From Strigamia acuminata (lineage: Eukaryota > Arthropoda > Chilopoda > Geophilomorpha > Linotaeniidae): 60,000 nt of DNA. This document shows positions 44,805-55,900 of the stretch, one piece after another. The translations under genes were made by a program, and so were the position numbers. The notes beneath the pieces were generated by a model that was given only the letters and a program-made list of their open reading frames with translations, was not told the origin of the DNA and made no database searches. The number at the start of each line of letters is the position of its first letter. The first letter of the stretch is position 1. Location: the NCBI GenBank assembly GCA_949358305.1, contig OX442320.1:10620259-10680258 (forward strand). Direction: 5' to 3'.

Positions 44805-47800
44805 ATGCGTTTAGCAGTGGGAACCGCCAAATATCTCTTGTTTTTCTTCAATTTCATCTTTTTTGTGAGTATCTACACGTTACTAAACATTTTTCGTCCA
44901 GAATTTAACCCTAAATTTCAGAAAAATGGCAATTTTCGTCATTTTTTCGTATTAATTGCCGAATTCCACCTTTTGAAAGTGTCTCAATGTCGATAAAACA
45001 CGAAAAAATTATTTTTAGTGGTATAAAAAATATTTTTTATTATTTTATTATTTTTTAAAAAAATTAGTTTGGGGAAATAATAAATTGTGAAATGTCTATT
45101 TTTGATGCGTGAATAGTGTCTGGTGATTATCCGGGACCTTGTTAAACACCTGTGCAGTATGTGAAGCGCATTTATAACCCACAACTCGAGATTTTTATCG
45201 AAAAACTAATTCCCATTTTATTCGACCTTTATCGCAGCTTGCAAAGTCTGCGATTCCAAAGGAAATGGAATTGGGAACAAGAAAAAAAGAAATTTTATTT
45301 TAAAAATTAAAAAAATTTAAAAATTTCGATTTTGGTTGTTTGACCAACCGTGAAGGTCGATGGGAAATGAAAAATCGACATTGGAAGTAATTAACAATTA
45401 ATAGTTTTTGTTGCTAATAATAGATCAAAGATGGCGGCTTTTGTTTTGTCCGTTTTTGGTTGTTGAGAAAGAGAATTGAGTTTTGGAAATATAAAAATGA
45501 GAAATATTCTTTGTCTTTTTTTGTGAATGTCTGGGTTTGGTTGAGGGATTGATACGATATCTAATCTGATGTTTGTTTGCAGTTCTTGCAATCAAAAAGT
45601 GAAAAAAAGAGAATTGTTTGGATATAGGTTATGTAATCGGTGATACCGGCTCGATTTTATTGCTCAAGTTAGAGTTGTGGAGGAAAATGAAGCAGGAAAA
45701 TGAAGCTTTTTGGCTTAAATTATTGTTTTTAAAGCATAAAATAGCATTTTGTAGGCTTAAAATGTCGTTTTAGGCCTAAATAGACTTTTTTCAGCTTAAA
45801 AAGACATGTTCTTGTCTAAAATAGACTTTTCTAGCCTAAAATAGACTTTTTCAAGCCTAAAATTTACTTTTTTAAGCCTAACAGACTTTTCAAGCCTAAA
45901 AACACATTTTCAAGCCTAAAAACACATTTTCAAGCCTAAAATAAACTTTTCTAGCCTAAAATAGACTTTTTCAAGCCTAAAAAGACATTTTTTAAGCCTA
46001 AAATAAACTTTTCTAGCCTAAAATAGACTTCATCTAGTATTAAATAGACTCTTTCAAGCTTAAAAAGACATTTTTAAGCCTAAAATAAACTTTTTTAGCT
46101 TAAAATAAACATTTTTAGCCTAAAATAAACTTTTTTAGCCTAAAAACACATTTTCAAGCCTAAAAACACATTTTAAAGCCTAAAAACACATTTTAAAGCC
46201 TAAAATAAACTTTTCTAGCCTAAAATAAACTTTTCAAGCCTAAAATTTACTTTTTTAAGCCTAAAAACACATTTTCTGTTGGTTCCTATTCGGTTCCACA
46301 AAGATTTCGAATGTCCAAGTAATGAAAACACACGTTGTAACGGGAACATAAAATAACACGTCTTTACTTTACGGTAAATTTTACAACAAATCAATTGCAC
46401 GTGCATTACGTGCGTGCAACGTTCACACATTTGATAACGTTAAAACCTTTGATAATTTGTAACAATAGATTAAATCTAACAAACCCTCCTTACAAATTTT
46501 TATAAGTTTTAAAATGAATTAAGAAAAACTAAAACTAACATTCAATGAAATTCGAAAACAAAAACAAAAAACATGAATAAAATATTATTTCGAACTTAAA
46601 ACTATTTGTCTTCGTCTTCGTTCTTCTCTTCGTCCTCGTTTATCTTAACTTCTCCTCTCAGACTCACGCCGTCGCGTCCCTCCATGAATTTGTCTTTCGC
46701 GACCGCCTTCGTCAGGAAATCAGCAATCATGTCACCTGTTGGTAAATGGATTAATTCAATGTTGCCAAGTTTTATCTCGTCCCTTATGAACATCAAGTGT
46801 CGGTTCATATGTTTAGTTCTTCCAAACTGGTTCGAACCGCACAAAATCTGCATTGCTGGTTGACTGTCCGTGAAGATTGGTACTTTTCTCTGCACACAGC
46901 TTCCTTCGCCCACTTCACTCAAAAAGTCTCGCGCCCATTTTATGGATTTCAGCAATTCGCAGATGGCCAAAATCTCGCTTTCTGTCGATGACATCGCGAC
47001 TAATCGTTGTTTTTTGGTTTTCCACGTTATTGTTGTTGATCCAATTTTTACTATCATCCCTGTATGTGATTTTGCATCTTGGGTGACGTTCCAGCTTGCG
47101 TCCGCAAATCCTTGTAATTTCCCCTCCTCATTTGAGAAAAACAATCGCATCTCAATCGTCTTCTTCAGATATCGCATCACTCGTTTGACCGCTCTGAAGT
47201 GTAATTGGCGCGGATCTCTTGAATATGCTGACAACGCACTTATTGCGAATGATATGTCCGGTCGTGATATTATCATCACGTGCATCAGCGATCCTATCAT
47301 TTGCTGATAAAGTTGTTGGTCAACTCTTTTTGATTTCTCAAAATCATCTAAGTCTTGTCCAGTAGCCATTGGTGTGTTTGCAGTGACTCCGTCCATCAGC
47401 TCGTATCTCTTCAAAACATCGTTTATGTATTTTTGTTGACCAATTAGAATTCCGTTGTCCATTATCGAAATTTCCATTCCCAAAAGAAAATGTACTTCTC
47501 CCAAATCAACAATTTCAAAAACTCTTTTTATCTTCTTTAGAATCCGGTCCAATATCTTTTGACTAGTAAACGCTGCCAAAATGTCATCTACGTACACCCC
47601 CAGAATAATAAAGTCATTTTTTCTCTTGTAAATATACACACACCTGTCGTTGATTAGTGGTGTCAGGCCAATTTTCTGCAATTCCGTGTCCAGTCTCTCG
47701 TTCCAACATCTCCCTGATTGTCTCAGGCCATAAAGGCTTCGTTCAAGTCTGCAAATCAAGTCCTTCTGTTCATATCCCTCCGGCTGCTCCATGAAAATCG

Positions 47801-50800
47801 TTTCATCAATCAGGCCGTACAGGTAAGCTGTTTTTATGTCAAATTGACGCGTCATCAATTTGTGTTTGGCCACCATGGATAAAATGATGCGGAGTGATTC
47901 GACTCTTACAACTGGCGAGAAAGTTTCCGTGTAATCAATGCCTGCTCTCTGGGAATACCCCACTGCCACCAATCTTGCCTTGTATTTATTTACACTCCTG
48001 TCCACGTTGAGTTTTATCCGATAAATCCATTTGCTCTTTATCGTAGTCATTTGTTTTTCCTTCTTCACCAATGTCCAAACATTGTTCACGTGCAATGAGT
48101 CTATTTCACTATCCATCGCCGTTTTCCATTTTTCTTTTTCGTCGCAATTTATTGCTTGCTCGTATGTTTCCGGTGTAAATAAGTCGTCAACGCCTTCGAA
48201 TGCTGCATTCGCTGCCTCAACCGCTGCGTTCACTGCTTCATGTTGTGCTGCGATGCGCTGTGATCGTCGTACACCTTCTTGTTGCAATTGTTGCTCACGC
48301 TGCTCCATTTGTTCCGCGTGTCGCTGCTCGAGCACGGCTTGTGTTGATCCCCGAGGTCTGCCAATCTGCGCTGGTTGATCTCGTTGCAGCTCTTGTTGTT
48401 CATCTTCAACAATCACTGCAGGCTGTTGAGCATTGTTGTCATCGTTAGCATTTGTTTCTCCAATTGCCTCGTCTTCGAATTCTTGACAAAAACGCCTATT
48501 CTCGTCCGGTTTTGTCAAATTAAAGATGTCCGCCCCTCGAATTTCTTCATTAAATTCCACCGTTCTACCTTCTTGTATTTTCTTTTCTGCTGGGACGTAA
48601 ATCCTAAACGCCTTTCTTTCCGTCGAATATCCCACGAATATTCCGCGTTTTGCTTTTTGATCAAGCTTTTGCCTCTTCTCTGCTGGGATGTGCAGGAAAG
48701 CCTCACAACCAAAAACTCGAAGATGTTTTATTGATTGCTTGCGCTTCATCCACATTTCTTCTGGAACTAGATCCCCATTTGGTTTCGTCAAAGTTCGATT
48801 TTTCACGTGTATTGACGTTGAAAATGCTTCGGCCCAAAATATTTGCGGTAGGCCCGATTCCAAAAGCAATGTTCGTGTCGCCTCTACGAGCGTTCGATTT
48901 GTACGCTCCGCAATGCCGTTGCTGGCTGCATTGAATGGCACTGTGAGCTCGTGCAATATGCCTTCATCGTTGCATAAACGTTTAAAATTCTCGTTGACAA
49001 ACTCGCCTCCGTTGTCGCTTCTAATACGCTTTAATTTATTTCCCGTTTGTTTTTCCGCCATCGCTTTAAACGATTTGAAGAAGTCAAATGTTTGAGATTT
49101 CTCGCTCATGAAATAAGCAAATTTCTTGCGGGTAAAGTCTTCAGTAATTACAAAAGCGTACCTGCTTCCTCCCATTGATGGTGTCTTGAATGGTCCAATC
49201 AAATCCATGTGTATTAGTTGCAAAACATCATCCGACTGCTTTTCGTTTATTCGTTTGTACGGGCTCTTCGTCATTTTTCCGAGTATGCACGCGGTGCATT
49301 TCTCCAATGGTGCATTGTTGTATTCCAACCCGTAAACCAATTCCTTGTTGGTCATCTTGTCGATTGTTCGTTCGTTTGCATGACACAATCGTTTATGCCA
49401 TATTTCCTTGGTTTGTTTAGTTGTCGTGGCAACCGCATTCGCTTGCTCTTCTTTTTTCAGTTGCAATAAATACATGGTGCCACACTTCGCTCCCTTTCCA
49501 ATCGTCTCTCCAATTGGACTATTAATGTCCGCCCAGTTTCCTCTGAATTGAACGGTGTAGTTCTTTGCCGTCAAGCGCGGAATTGAGAGCAAATTTCCTT
49601 TTAGCTCTGGAACAAAGAGCACATCTTGCAGCAAAATCTTCATTGTTGCTGCTCCGTCGAGTTGACAATCCAAAATTATGCTTCCTTTTCCAGTTGCTAG
49701 AAGCTTCACACCTTTCTTGGCTGTGGTTATTGTTGTCTCCATCTCAACAAACGTTTTAAACAGCTCGCGCTTGCTCGACATATGCACAGAAGCTCCTGAA
49801 TCTAAAATCCAGTCGTCAAGGTGATCGCTCGATTCCAATTCAACCACTAGCGCGTGTTGTATTGTTGCAAATTCTACTTCGGCCTGCGCCATCTTTGCCG
49901 CCTCCTTTGGTCTCTGCGTCATTTTCGTGGGGCGCTTCTCTGGATGGCGCTGCCAACAGTCTTTGGCAATATGGCCACTTTTGCCACACTCATAACAAAC
50001 AAATTTTGTCCCACCTTTTGTTTTCCTGCCTCCCGAATTTTTTCCGACTTGTGCCTTGAACGCCACTGTCCCGCTTTCCGTCGCTGCTCCTTTCAAATTA
50101 AACGCTGACCATTGGTCCTCCATTTTGAGTTCACGTCGTAATTCTTCAATTGTTGCGGCTGCATTCGATCGAAAATTCCTCGCAATGTGGGAAAATCTTG
50201 TCACGAGACCACGCGTCACGTACATCATCAATTCGCGATCTTTTATGTCACGTCCGACTGCCTTGGCTCTCGATTGAATTGACTTTGCCCTGTTTAAGTA
50301 GCTGTCCACTGCTTCGTCGTGTCTCATACGTAATTCGCACAATTCTGCCGCCGCGTCGATTTGACGTTCCTCCGTCGTTCCGGCGTACAGCGCTTTTAAC
50401 GCATCCCAAACTTCTTTTGCACTGGTTTTCCCCATGCAATTCGTCGCTTCCTCGTTCGAAACGGTCAAAATAATGATGCCGAGTGCCTCGTTGTTGTTTT
50501 TCACCCAAGTGTTATATTTTATGAGATTATCTGCGTAACCCGGAGCGCCCACCACCGGTTCTGCCACTGCTGGATCCGTTATCATATTTTTCAAACTCTT
50601 AGCTGCTAATAAAGTTCCAACCTTAAACTGCCAGATGAAATAGTTCTCCGGTGTAAGAAGATCAATCCGATTCAACGAACCGCCCGAAATCGCATCCGCC
50701 ATTTTTCACGACGTTCGATTTTCGAATTCCGTCACGTGCGCACTTCGTTCTCACTCGAATCTTCGAAAAATGTCGTCTGAGTGCCGTGGATACTTCTTTT

Positions 50801-52660
50801 CGAAGAAAAACCGGCCTTCTGCTACCACTTGTTGGTTCCTATTCGGTTCCACAAAGATTTCGAATGTCCAAGTAATGAAAACACACGTTGTAACGGGAAC
50901 ATAAAATAACACGTCTTTACTTTACGGTAAATTTTACAACAAATCAATTGCACGTGCATTACGTGCGTGCAACGTTCACACATTTGATAACGTTAAAACC
51001 TTTGATAATTTGTAACAATAGATTAAATCTAACATTTTCAAGCCAAAAAACACATTTTCAAGCCTAGAAACACATTTTCAAGCCTAAAAACACATTTTAA
51101 AGCCTAAAAACACATTTTCAAGCCTAAAATAAACTTTTCTAGCCTAAAATAAACTTTTCAAGCCTAAAATTTACTTTTTTAAGCCTAAAAACACATTTTC
51201 AAGCCAAAAAACACATTTTCAAGCCTAGAAACACATTTTCAAGCCTAAAAACACATTTTAAAGCCTAAAAACACATTTTCAAGCCTAAAATAAACTTTTC
51301 TAGCCTAAAATAAACTTTTCTAGCCTAAAATAGACTTTATCTAGTCTTAAATAGACTCTTTCAAGCCTAAAAAGACATTTTCAAACCTAAAATAAACCTT
51401 TTCGAGCTTAAAATCGACTTTTTCAAGCCTGAAATAGAATTTATTAAGCCTAAACTGTCGAGTTAAAATTTGATTGAATTTGATTAAAATTTCTGAATTT
51501 CTGAATGAATTTCTTTCTAGATAACAGGAGTCCTTATAATCGCTATAGCATCCCTCGCCATACATAAAGAAAAGGAATTATCCAAACACCTCGATGTTAC
51601 CTATCAGTCGGTCCCGATATTCCTCATCGTTGTCGGGCTATTCGTGGCCGTAATTTCCTTCTTCGGATGCTGCGGAGCCATTCGCAACAGTCACTGCATG
51701 TTGATGACAGTAAGCGAGTCGGAATATGCGCACAAACGTGCGCACAAACTTATGCCTTTCATTCTATAGTTTGCATCTTGCCTCGCCATTATTTTTGTGT
51801 TCGAATTCGGCGCTGGAATTGCGGCGTATGTGAAGAAAGACGATATAACAACGGCGGTGAAAAATGCATTTGATGAACTCATGGACGGTTACAACAATAA
51901 TAATGATACGAAATTCGCCGTAGACGAATTGCAGCAGGAAGTAAGCCGAAGCGCCATTGCCAGAAATTAAAAACTGTTTCTAGAAAATTTTATTTTATTT
52001 TGATGAGAAATTCATTTTGAAATTGGTTTTCCTCGTTATGCAATGCAAGTATGCAAACGAGAAGAATTGTTTTTGTATGTCGGTTTGAATTTCCTGGTGA
52101 GAGATTTTGTAAATAATTTCCTAGTGGGAGATTTTGTAAACACATTTAACCCTAATTTTTTATTTTTGAATTTTATTTTTAGTTTAACTGTTGTGGAAGT
52201 AATGGTACGGCCGATTGGGACCACAGAGGCGGAATACCCGATTCCTGTTGCAAGAAAGTAGACGCAAAGTTCGTTCACTGCGACAATAAAACAACCATTT
52301 TTAAGAAGGTATGAGCACCGACATATTCCAGTGTAGTTGTGAATTCACAATTCTACTGGAATTAAAAACTCTAGCACAGTTGTGAATTCACAAGTGAGCT
52401 GGAATTGGCAAATACTCACTTTATTTTGCTGTTTATTTTAATATTTTAATTTTTAGGGTTGTTATGCTGCATTTACGGATTTCGTAACGGAGAATATCAA
52501 AATACTTGGTGGAGTTGGAGTTGGTGTTGCTTTTATTCAGGTAAAAAAAACAATATTTATTTTAACCAACAATTTTTATACATTTAATTAATTTTTTTTA
52601 TAGATTTTGGGTATTGTATTGTCTTGTTGTTTAGCAACAGCTGTTAAAGATCACGTCTGA
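44805..52660 (+). CDS. Tetraspanin B (tandem paralogue), intron 1 carries a copia element
   Basis: Six exons: 44805-44864, 51521-51709, 51770-51940, 52183-52308, 52457-52540, 52604-52660; all introns phase 0; 228 residues. Exons 2, 3 and 5 have exactly the lengths of tetraspanin A (189, 171 and 84 bases), so the two genes arose by tandem duplication. Helices: KYLLFFFNFIFFITGVLIIA, PIFLIVVGLFVAVISFFGCC, FASCLAIIFVFEFGAGIAAY, and ILGGVGVGVAFIQILGIVLS. The large loop has NCCGSNGTADW, PDSCC and two more cysteines. The ending is LATAVKDHV. Intron 1 is 6656 bases and includes a 20-bp minisatellite split by a full-length Ty1/copia retrotransposon. All splice sites are intact, so the gene need not be broken, though the insertion is opposite in strand and could affect transcript processing. 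Confidence 0.93.
44865..45715. other. Left part of tetraspanin B intron 1, no feature
   Basis: AT-rich unique sequence. It contains AAGATGGCGGC (YY1-type) at 45429. No exon, repeat array or mobile element seen. Confidence 0.4.
45715..46276. repeat. 20-bp minisatellite, left part (AAGCCTAAAAACACATTTTC)
   Basis: Units of about 20 bp: AAGCCTAAAAACACATTTTC and AGCCTAAAATAAACTTTTCT. The array continues at 51035, across the copia element. Confidence 0.92.
46277..46481 (-). repeat. Copia 3' LTR (left on plus strand)
   Basis: 205 bp, TGTTGG ... TAACA. The purine-rich tract (minus AGGAGGGTT, 46482-46490) is adjacent. Confidence 0.95.
46602..50702 (-). CDS. Copia gag-pol polyprotein (1366 aa, intact)
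   Basis: Single ORF in the Ty1/copia order. Gag-type region first (about 1-230, with FIWQFKVGTLL-like start), then a CCHC zinc knuckle CYECGKSGHIAKDC (about 236-249), protease DSGAS (about 301), the GAG-pre-integrase HHCC finger (WHKRLCHAN ... CTACILGK), integrase core with HMDLIGPF, RSDNGGEF and NGIAERTNRTL, reverse transcriptase with KARLVAVGYSQ, QFDIKTAYL and the YVDD active site (about 1037), and RNase H with FADASW, SSTESE and TDSQPA. The C-terminus is acidic. No stop or frameshift interrupts it. All catalytic residues I can check are present. Integrase precedes reverse transcriptase, which separates it from Ty3/gypsy elements. The gene is host-intronic and antisense to tetraspanin B. 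Confidence 0.97.
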   Translation of the reverse strand: MADAISGGSLNRIDLLTPENYFIWQFKVGTLLAAKSLKNMITDPAVAEPVVGAPGYADNLIKYNTWVKNNNEALGIIILTVSNEEATNCMGKTSAKEVWDALKALYAGTTEERQIDAAAELCELRMRHDEAVDSYLNRAKSIQSRAKAVGRDIKDRELMMYVTRGLVTRFSHIARNFRSNAAATIEELRRELKMEDQWSAFNLKGAATESGTVAFKAQVGKNSGGRKTKGGTKFVCYECGKSGHIAKDCWQRHPEKRPTKMTQRPKEAAKMAQAEVEFATIQHALVVELESSDHLDDWILDSGASVHMSSKRELFKTFVEMETTITTAKKGVKLLATGKGSIILDCQLDGAATMKILLQDVLFVPELKGNLLSIPRLTAKNYTVQFRGNWADINSPIGETIGKGAKCGTMYLLQLKKEEQANAVATTTKQTKEIWHKRLCHANERTIDKMTNKELVYGLEYNNAPLEKCTACILGKMTKSPYKRINEKQSDDVLQLIHMDLIGPFKTPSMGGSRYAFVITEDFTRKKFAYFMSEKSQTFDFFKSFKAMAEKQTGNKLKRIRSDNGGEFVNENFKRLCNDEGILHELTVPFNAASNGIAERTNRTLVEATRTLLLESGLPQIFWAEAFSTSIHVKNRTLTKPNGDLVPEEMWMKRKQSIKHLRVFGCEAFLHIPAEKRQKLDQKAKRGIFVGYSTERKAFRIYVPAEKKIQEGRTVEFNEEIRGADIFNLTKPDENRRFCQEFEDEAIGETNANDDNNAQQPAVIVEDEQQELQRDQPAQIGRPRGSTQAVLEQRHAEQMEQREQQLQQEGVRRSQRIAAQHEAVNAAVEAANAAFEGVDDLFTPETYEQAINCDEKEKWKTAMDSEIDSLHVNNVWTLVKKEKQMTTIKSKWIYRIKLNVDRSVNKYKARLVAVGYSQRAGIDYTETFSPVVRVESLRIILSMVAKHKLMTRQFDIKTAYLYGLIDETIFMEQPEGYEQKDLICRLERSLYGLRQSGRCWNERLDTELQKIGLTPLINDRCVYIYKRKNDFIILGVYVDDILAAFTSQKILDRILKKIKRVFEIVDLGEVHFLLGMEISIMDNGILIGQQKYINDVLKRYELMDGVTANTPMATGQDLDDFEKSKRVDQQLYQQMIGSLMHVMIISRPDISFAISALSAYSRDPRQLHFRAVKRVMRYLKKTIEMRLFFSNEEGKLQGFADASWNVTQDAKSHTGMIVKIGSTTITWKTKKQRLVAMSSTESEILAICELLKSIKWARDFLSEVGEGSCVQRKVPIFTDSQPAMQILCGSNQFGRTKHMNRHLMFIRDEIKLGNIELIHLPTGDMIADFLTKAVAKDKFMEGRDGVSLRGEVKINEDEEKNEDEDK
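50818..50827 (-). other. Primer binding site for initiator tRNA-Met
   Basis: TGGTAGCAGA on the minus strand, two bases from the LTR edge, complementary to the 3' end of initiator tRNA-Met. Confidence 0.75.
50830..51034 (-). repeat. Copia 5' LTR (right on plus strand)
   Basis: 205 bp copy. The element is transcribed leftward, so this is the promoter-bearing LTR. No mismatch to the other LTR was seen on reading. Confidence 0.95.
51035..51455. repeat. 20-bp minisatellite, right part
   Basis: Same units as 45715-46276 (AAGCCTAAAAACACATTTTC, TAGCCTAAAATAAACTTTTC), with an internal roughly 140-bp block repeated (51041-51180 and 51184-51310). Confidence 0.92.
52325..52412. repeat. ATTCCAGT palindrome, dispersed family
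   Basis: In tetraspanin B intron 4: ATTCCAGTGTAGTTGTGAAT faces its inverse ATTCACAATTCTACTGGAAT, then a second half-copy ends GAGCTGGAATTGG. The same words occur at 44019 and 59865-60000. Confidence 0.65.
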
Positions 52661-52968
52661 TTTTCAAACAACATCTGTTATTTTTTAATTTGTTTTTGAT
52701 GTTGTTTACTGTTAACTCAAATTGTTAAAAGTAATTTAAAATAATCATATATAAATACACACATTGTTGATTAAATTGAATTTTTTTTTCATATTATATA
52801 AAATCAAATCCCAAATGTTAAAAAAAAAGTGTATAAAAATTTAAAAATTTAAAATAAAAAATAAAAAACGTTTAAAAAACCCAATATTTTGTATATAAAA
52901 AAAAAAAACTAGTAAATTCAAAATCTACCAATCTAATCGCTTGGAAAATTCAAAATCCACCAATCACA
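52661..52968. other. Convergent 3' gap between tetraspanin B and ODAD2
   Basis: About 308 bases, AT-rich, shared 3' flank of two genes transcribed towards each other. No clear AATAAA on either strand; ATATAAATA at 52748 may serve tetraspanin B. Confidence 0.4.
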
Positions 52969-55900
52969 TCACTTTGCCAAATTTGCTGCGTCACTGACAC
53001 GACCAACGTGGCGGATGTTAGCCAAGCAAGTGGCCGCGGCTTCCTGCAGTACAATATCTTCGGTAGATGCGACTAATCGGGCCAAAAGCTGAAAGACACA
53101 AACAAAAAACTCAATCGAACTAATTTCTCCATGTAAACACGACTAACCGGCATCGCTTTAGCGCGATGGAGCGCTACACAGTTGGCCGGATCGAGCGATA
53201 AATTATTCAGAGCGATACAAGTATGACGTAACAACAATGGATCCGAACCGCGAAGAAATTCCACCATCGGCGCGATCGCCTTCTCCTCACCGATCATTAT
53301 GCGATTATTTCCCCAATTGGAGATCTGCGAGATCGCTTCGGCAACGTATCGTTGAAGAATCGGATTTTTCTAGGTAAGTAAATACAAATTATTCCGATCT
53401 AGTTGCGCACAGCAGCCGTCAGAGCGCGCCACCACCACTAACGGCTGCTCGGTGCGAACCAAATCAAATTTCAACAGATTTTCATCAATTTTCGTCAAAA
53501 AAATGCTATTTTACATCTTTTTTCGAGTTTTAAATGGTTTATTCAAGCATGGATTATTAAAATTCGTCCGAATTTCCTCTAAAATTGCATTTTTTCGATT
53601 GAAATTTACCGTTGTGGAAAGCCTGGCTAGAAGCGGCACGACTCCGTTGTCGGTGAGCACCGCCATGCTTTCCGTGTCTCGGCAAATCTTTGCAATCGTG
53701 GCACAAACACTGCACAGAACTTGTTCGGAGTCTGAATTGAGTAGTTTGACCATCAGAGTTAATCCCCCGACAAAACTTCTGACCAATTCGCCGGAATCTT
53801 CCAAATTTTCAATGCAAGGGCAAATCGCCCAAGCGGCAGTTGCTTGAAGCTCCGGATCGTTTTGCTTGAGCAGCGACCACATTAACCTGATTCCGTCGTA
53901 TTGTTCGATGTCCCTGCGTGGAAAAAAACAGTTTTTTTGTTGAATTGGGTTTGTTTGGGTGGGGGTACGTACAGTAAGCATTTTTTCTCGTCGGCACAAT
54001 TTTTCAGCGCTTTGCAGCAGTTTTTGAGCAATAATTTGTTGGTGTAGTTCAGCATGTTTATGAGGGATTTGACTCCGCCAGCTTTTTGGAAATCGAGCAG
54101 TGATTTTGGGTCCGATGCGCATTCTGCAATCACTCCTAGAGCATTGACTAGCACCTAAATCGAGTAATTGATTGTGTTAGAACAGAAGACATTTGGCCAA
54201 GAAAGGCATTTTTAAGCCAAAAAATGCCTTTTTTGTCTAAAAAATGCTTTTTGGCTCAAAAAAGGCATTTTTTTTAGCCAAAAAAGGCATTTTTAAGCCA
54301 AAAAGAGCATTTTTAAAGCCAAAAAGCATTTTTTAGACAGAAAAAGGCATTTTTAAGCCCAAAAAAGGCATTTTTAAGCCAAAAAAGGCATTTTTAAGCC
54401 AAAAAAAGGCATTTTTAAGCCAAAAAAGGCATTTTTAAGCCAAAAAAAGGCATTTTTAAGCCAAAAAAGGCATTTTTAAGCCAAAAAAAGGCATTCTTAA
54501 GCCAAAAAAAGGCATTTTTAAGCCAAAAAAAGGCATTTTTAAGCCAAAAAAGGCATTATTATAGCTAATAAAGCAATTTTATGCAAATAAATGACATTTA
54601 GGCATTAAAAAAGGCACTTTATGCACAATTATGGCACTTTATGCACAATTATGGCACTTTATGCACAATTATGGCACTTGGTGCACATTAAAGGCATTTT
54701 ATGCACAAAAAGGTTTTTGATGCATTTTTATCCACAAATCGGTTGAAAATTGCATTGTTTTTTAGTTGCACAAAAACAACTTTGCAAAAAGAAACTACCT
54801 CTTCATTCGAAAGATCCGCAAGAAACGGTGTGAGAATTGCAATGATGTTTTTATCCTGTAGAATCTTGCCAATAGCGGGCGACTTGGCGCACTTCCACAG
54901 CGCTCCTGTGATGGCCACCAACAGCATCTTGTTCTTGACGCACTCCGAGTTGGTCAACATATTGACCAGCGGGTTCAAGCCGCCATATTTGCGCACCATC
55001 TCGCGAATCGCCGTATCCTCTGCGCACTGCAAAAAACAAACAAACAAACAAATAAATACAAAGCATCAATCAAAACCATGTTCAGTGCGTTTTGCCACCG
55101 ACGGCGCCACATAATATACAGCTGCAATGTATTCTGGGATGACAACAGGTAACAAACGTGCTTAGTTGGCAAGCAATGCGTGACACGTGATCGCTGTCAT
55201 CCAATCAGCGCACAGAACAACAAATCAATAGGAAATGACACTAACCCGGAATATGGCATAAGCCGATAAGCGAGCTAATTCCTGATTGGGTGATTTTAGG
55301 TTTTTGACTATATCGATTATCATTCCTTCTCGTCTCGCCGCTTCTTGGTACGGAATCTGCGAAATAAAAGTATGGAATGTTTTTTTTGTTTTTCTCTAAG
55401 AATTTGTTGGAGCCTTGCGGTGAAGTGACACAGTGGAGAAACTGTTCTTTGATTTCTTAAATCATTATTTTTCGTCTAAAAGGTCCGTTTTGTGTCTAAA
55501 ATGTCTTTTTTTCCTGTCTAAAAAATCCAGTTATGTTTTTAATTGATCTAAAGGTCCAGTTAATGGCTAAAATGCACTTTTATTAAATTAAAAGGGCTGA
55601 AATCTGCATTTTTGTCGTAAAAATGGTCTAAAATCTGCATTTTTGTCATGAAAATGGTCTAAAATCTGCATTTTTGTCATGAAAATGGCCTAAAATCTGC
55701 AGTTTTGTCATAAAAAAGGCCCGACATTTGCAGTTTTATCATGGAAAAGAATAAAATTTGCTTTTTTTGGCATGAAGAAGGTTAAAAGTCTGCATTTCTT
55801 TCATGAAAAAAGACTAAAATTTGAATTTTTTCAAACAAAAGAACTATAGTCTGCATGTCTTTCGATTATGAGACCCCAAAAATCAATTCTTTTTACGCAA

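Larger units (their letters stand above)
46277..51034 (-). mobile_element. Full-length Ty1/copia LTR retrotransposon
   Basis: 4758 bp, minus strand. LTRs of 205 bp at 46277-46481 and 50830-51034 read as identical to each other; they start TGTTGG and end TAACA. A 5-bp target duplication TTTTC flanks the element (46272-46276 and 51035-51039), and the minisatellite resumes in register on the far side. Just inside the 5' LTR (right end) TGGTAGCAGA on the minus strand matches the 3' end of initiator tRNA-Met, the usual copia primer. Beside the 3' LTR there is a purine tract AGGAGGGTT. One intact gag-pol ORF lies between. Recent, probably autonomous insertion. Confidence 0.97.

Noticed and set aside
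48031-50473. Plus-strand frames across the copia element
   Set aside because: Shadows of the antisense gag-pol ORF.
428-55890. CRISPR array
   Set aside because: Units are directly tandem without unique spacers, and the genome is eukaryotic.
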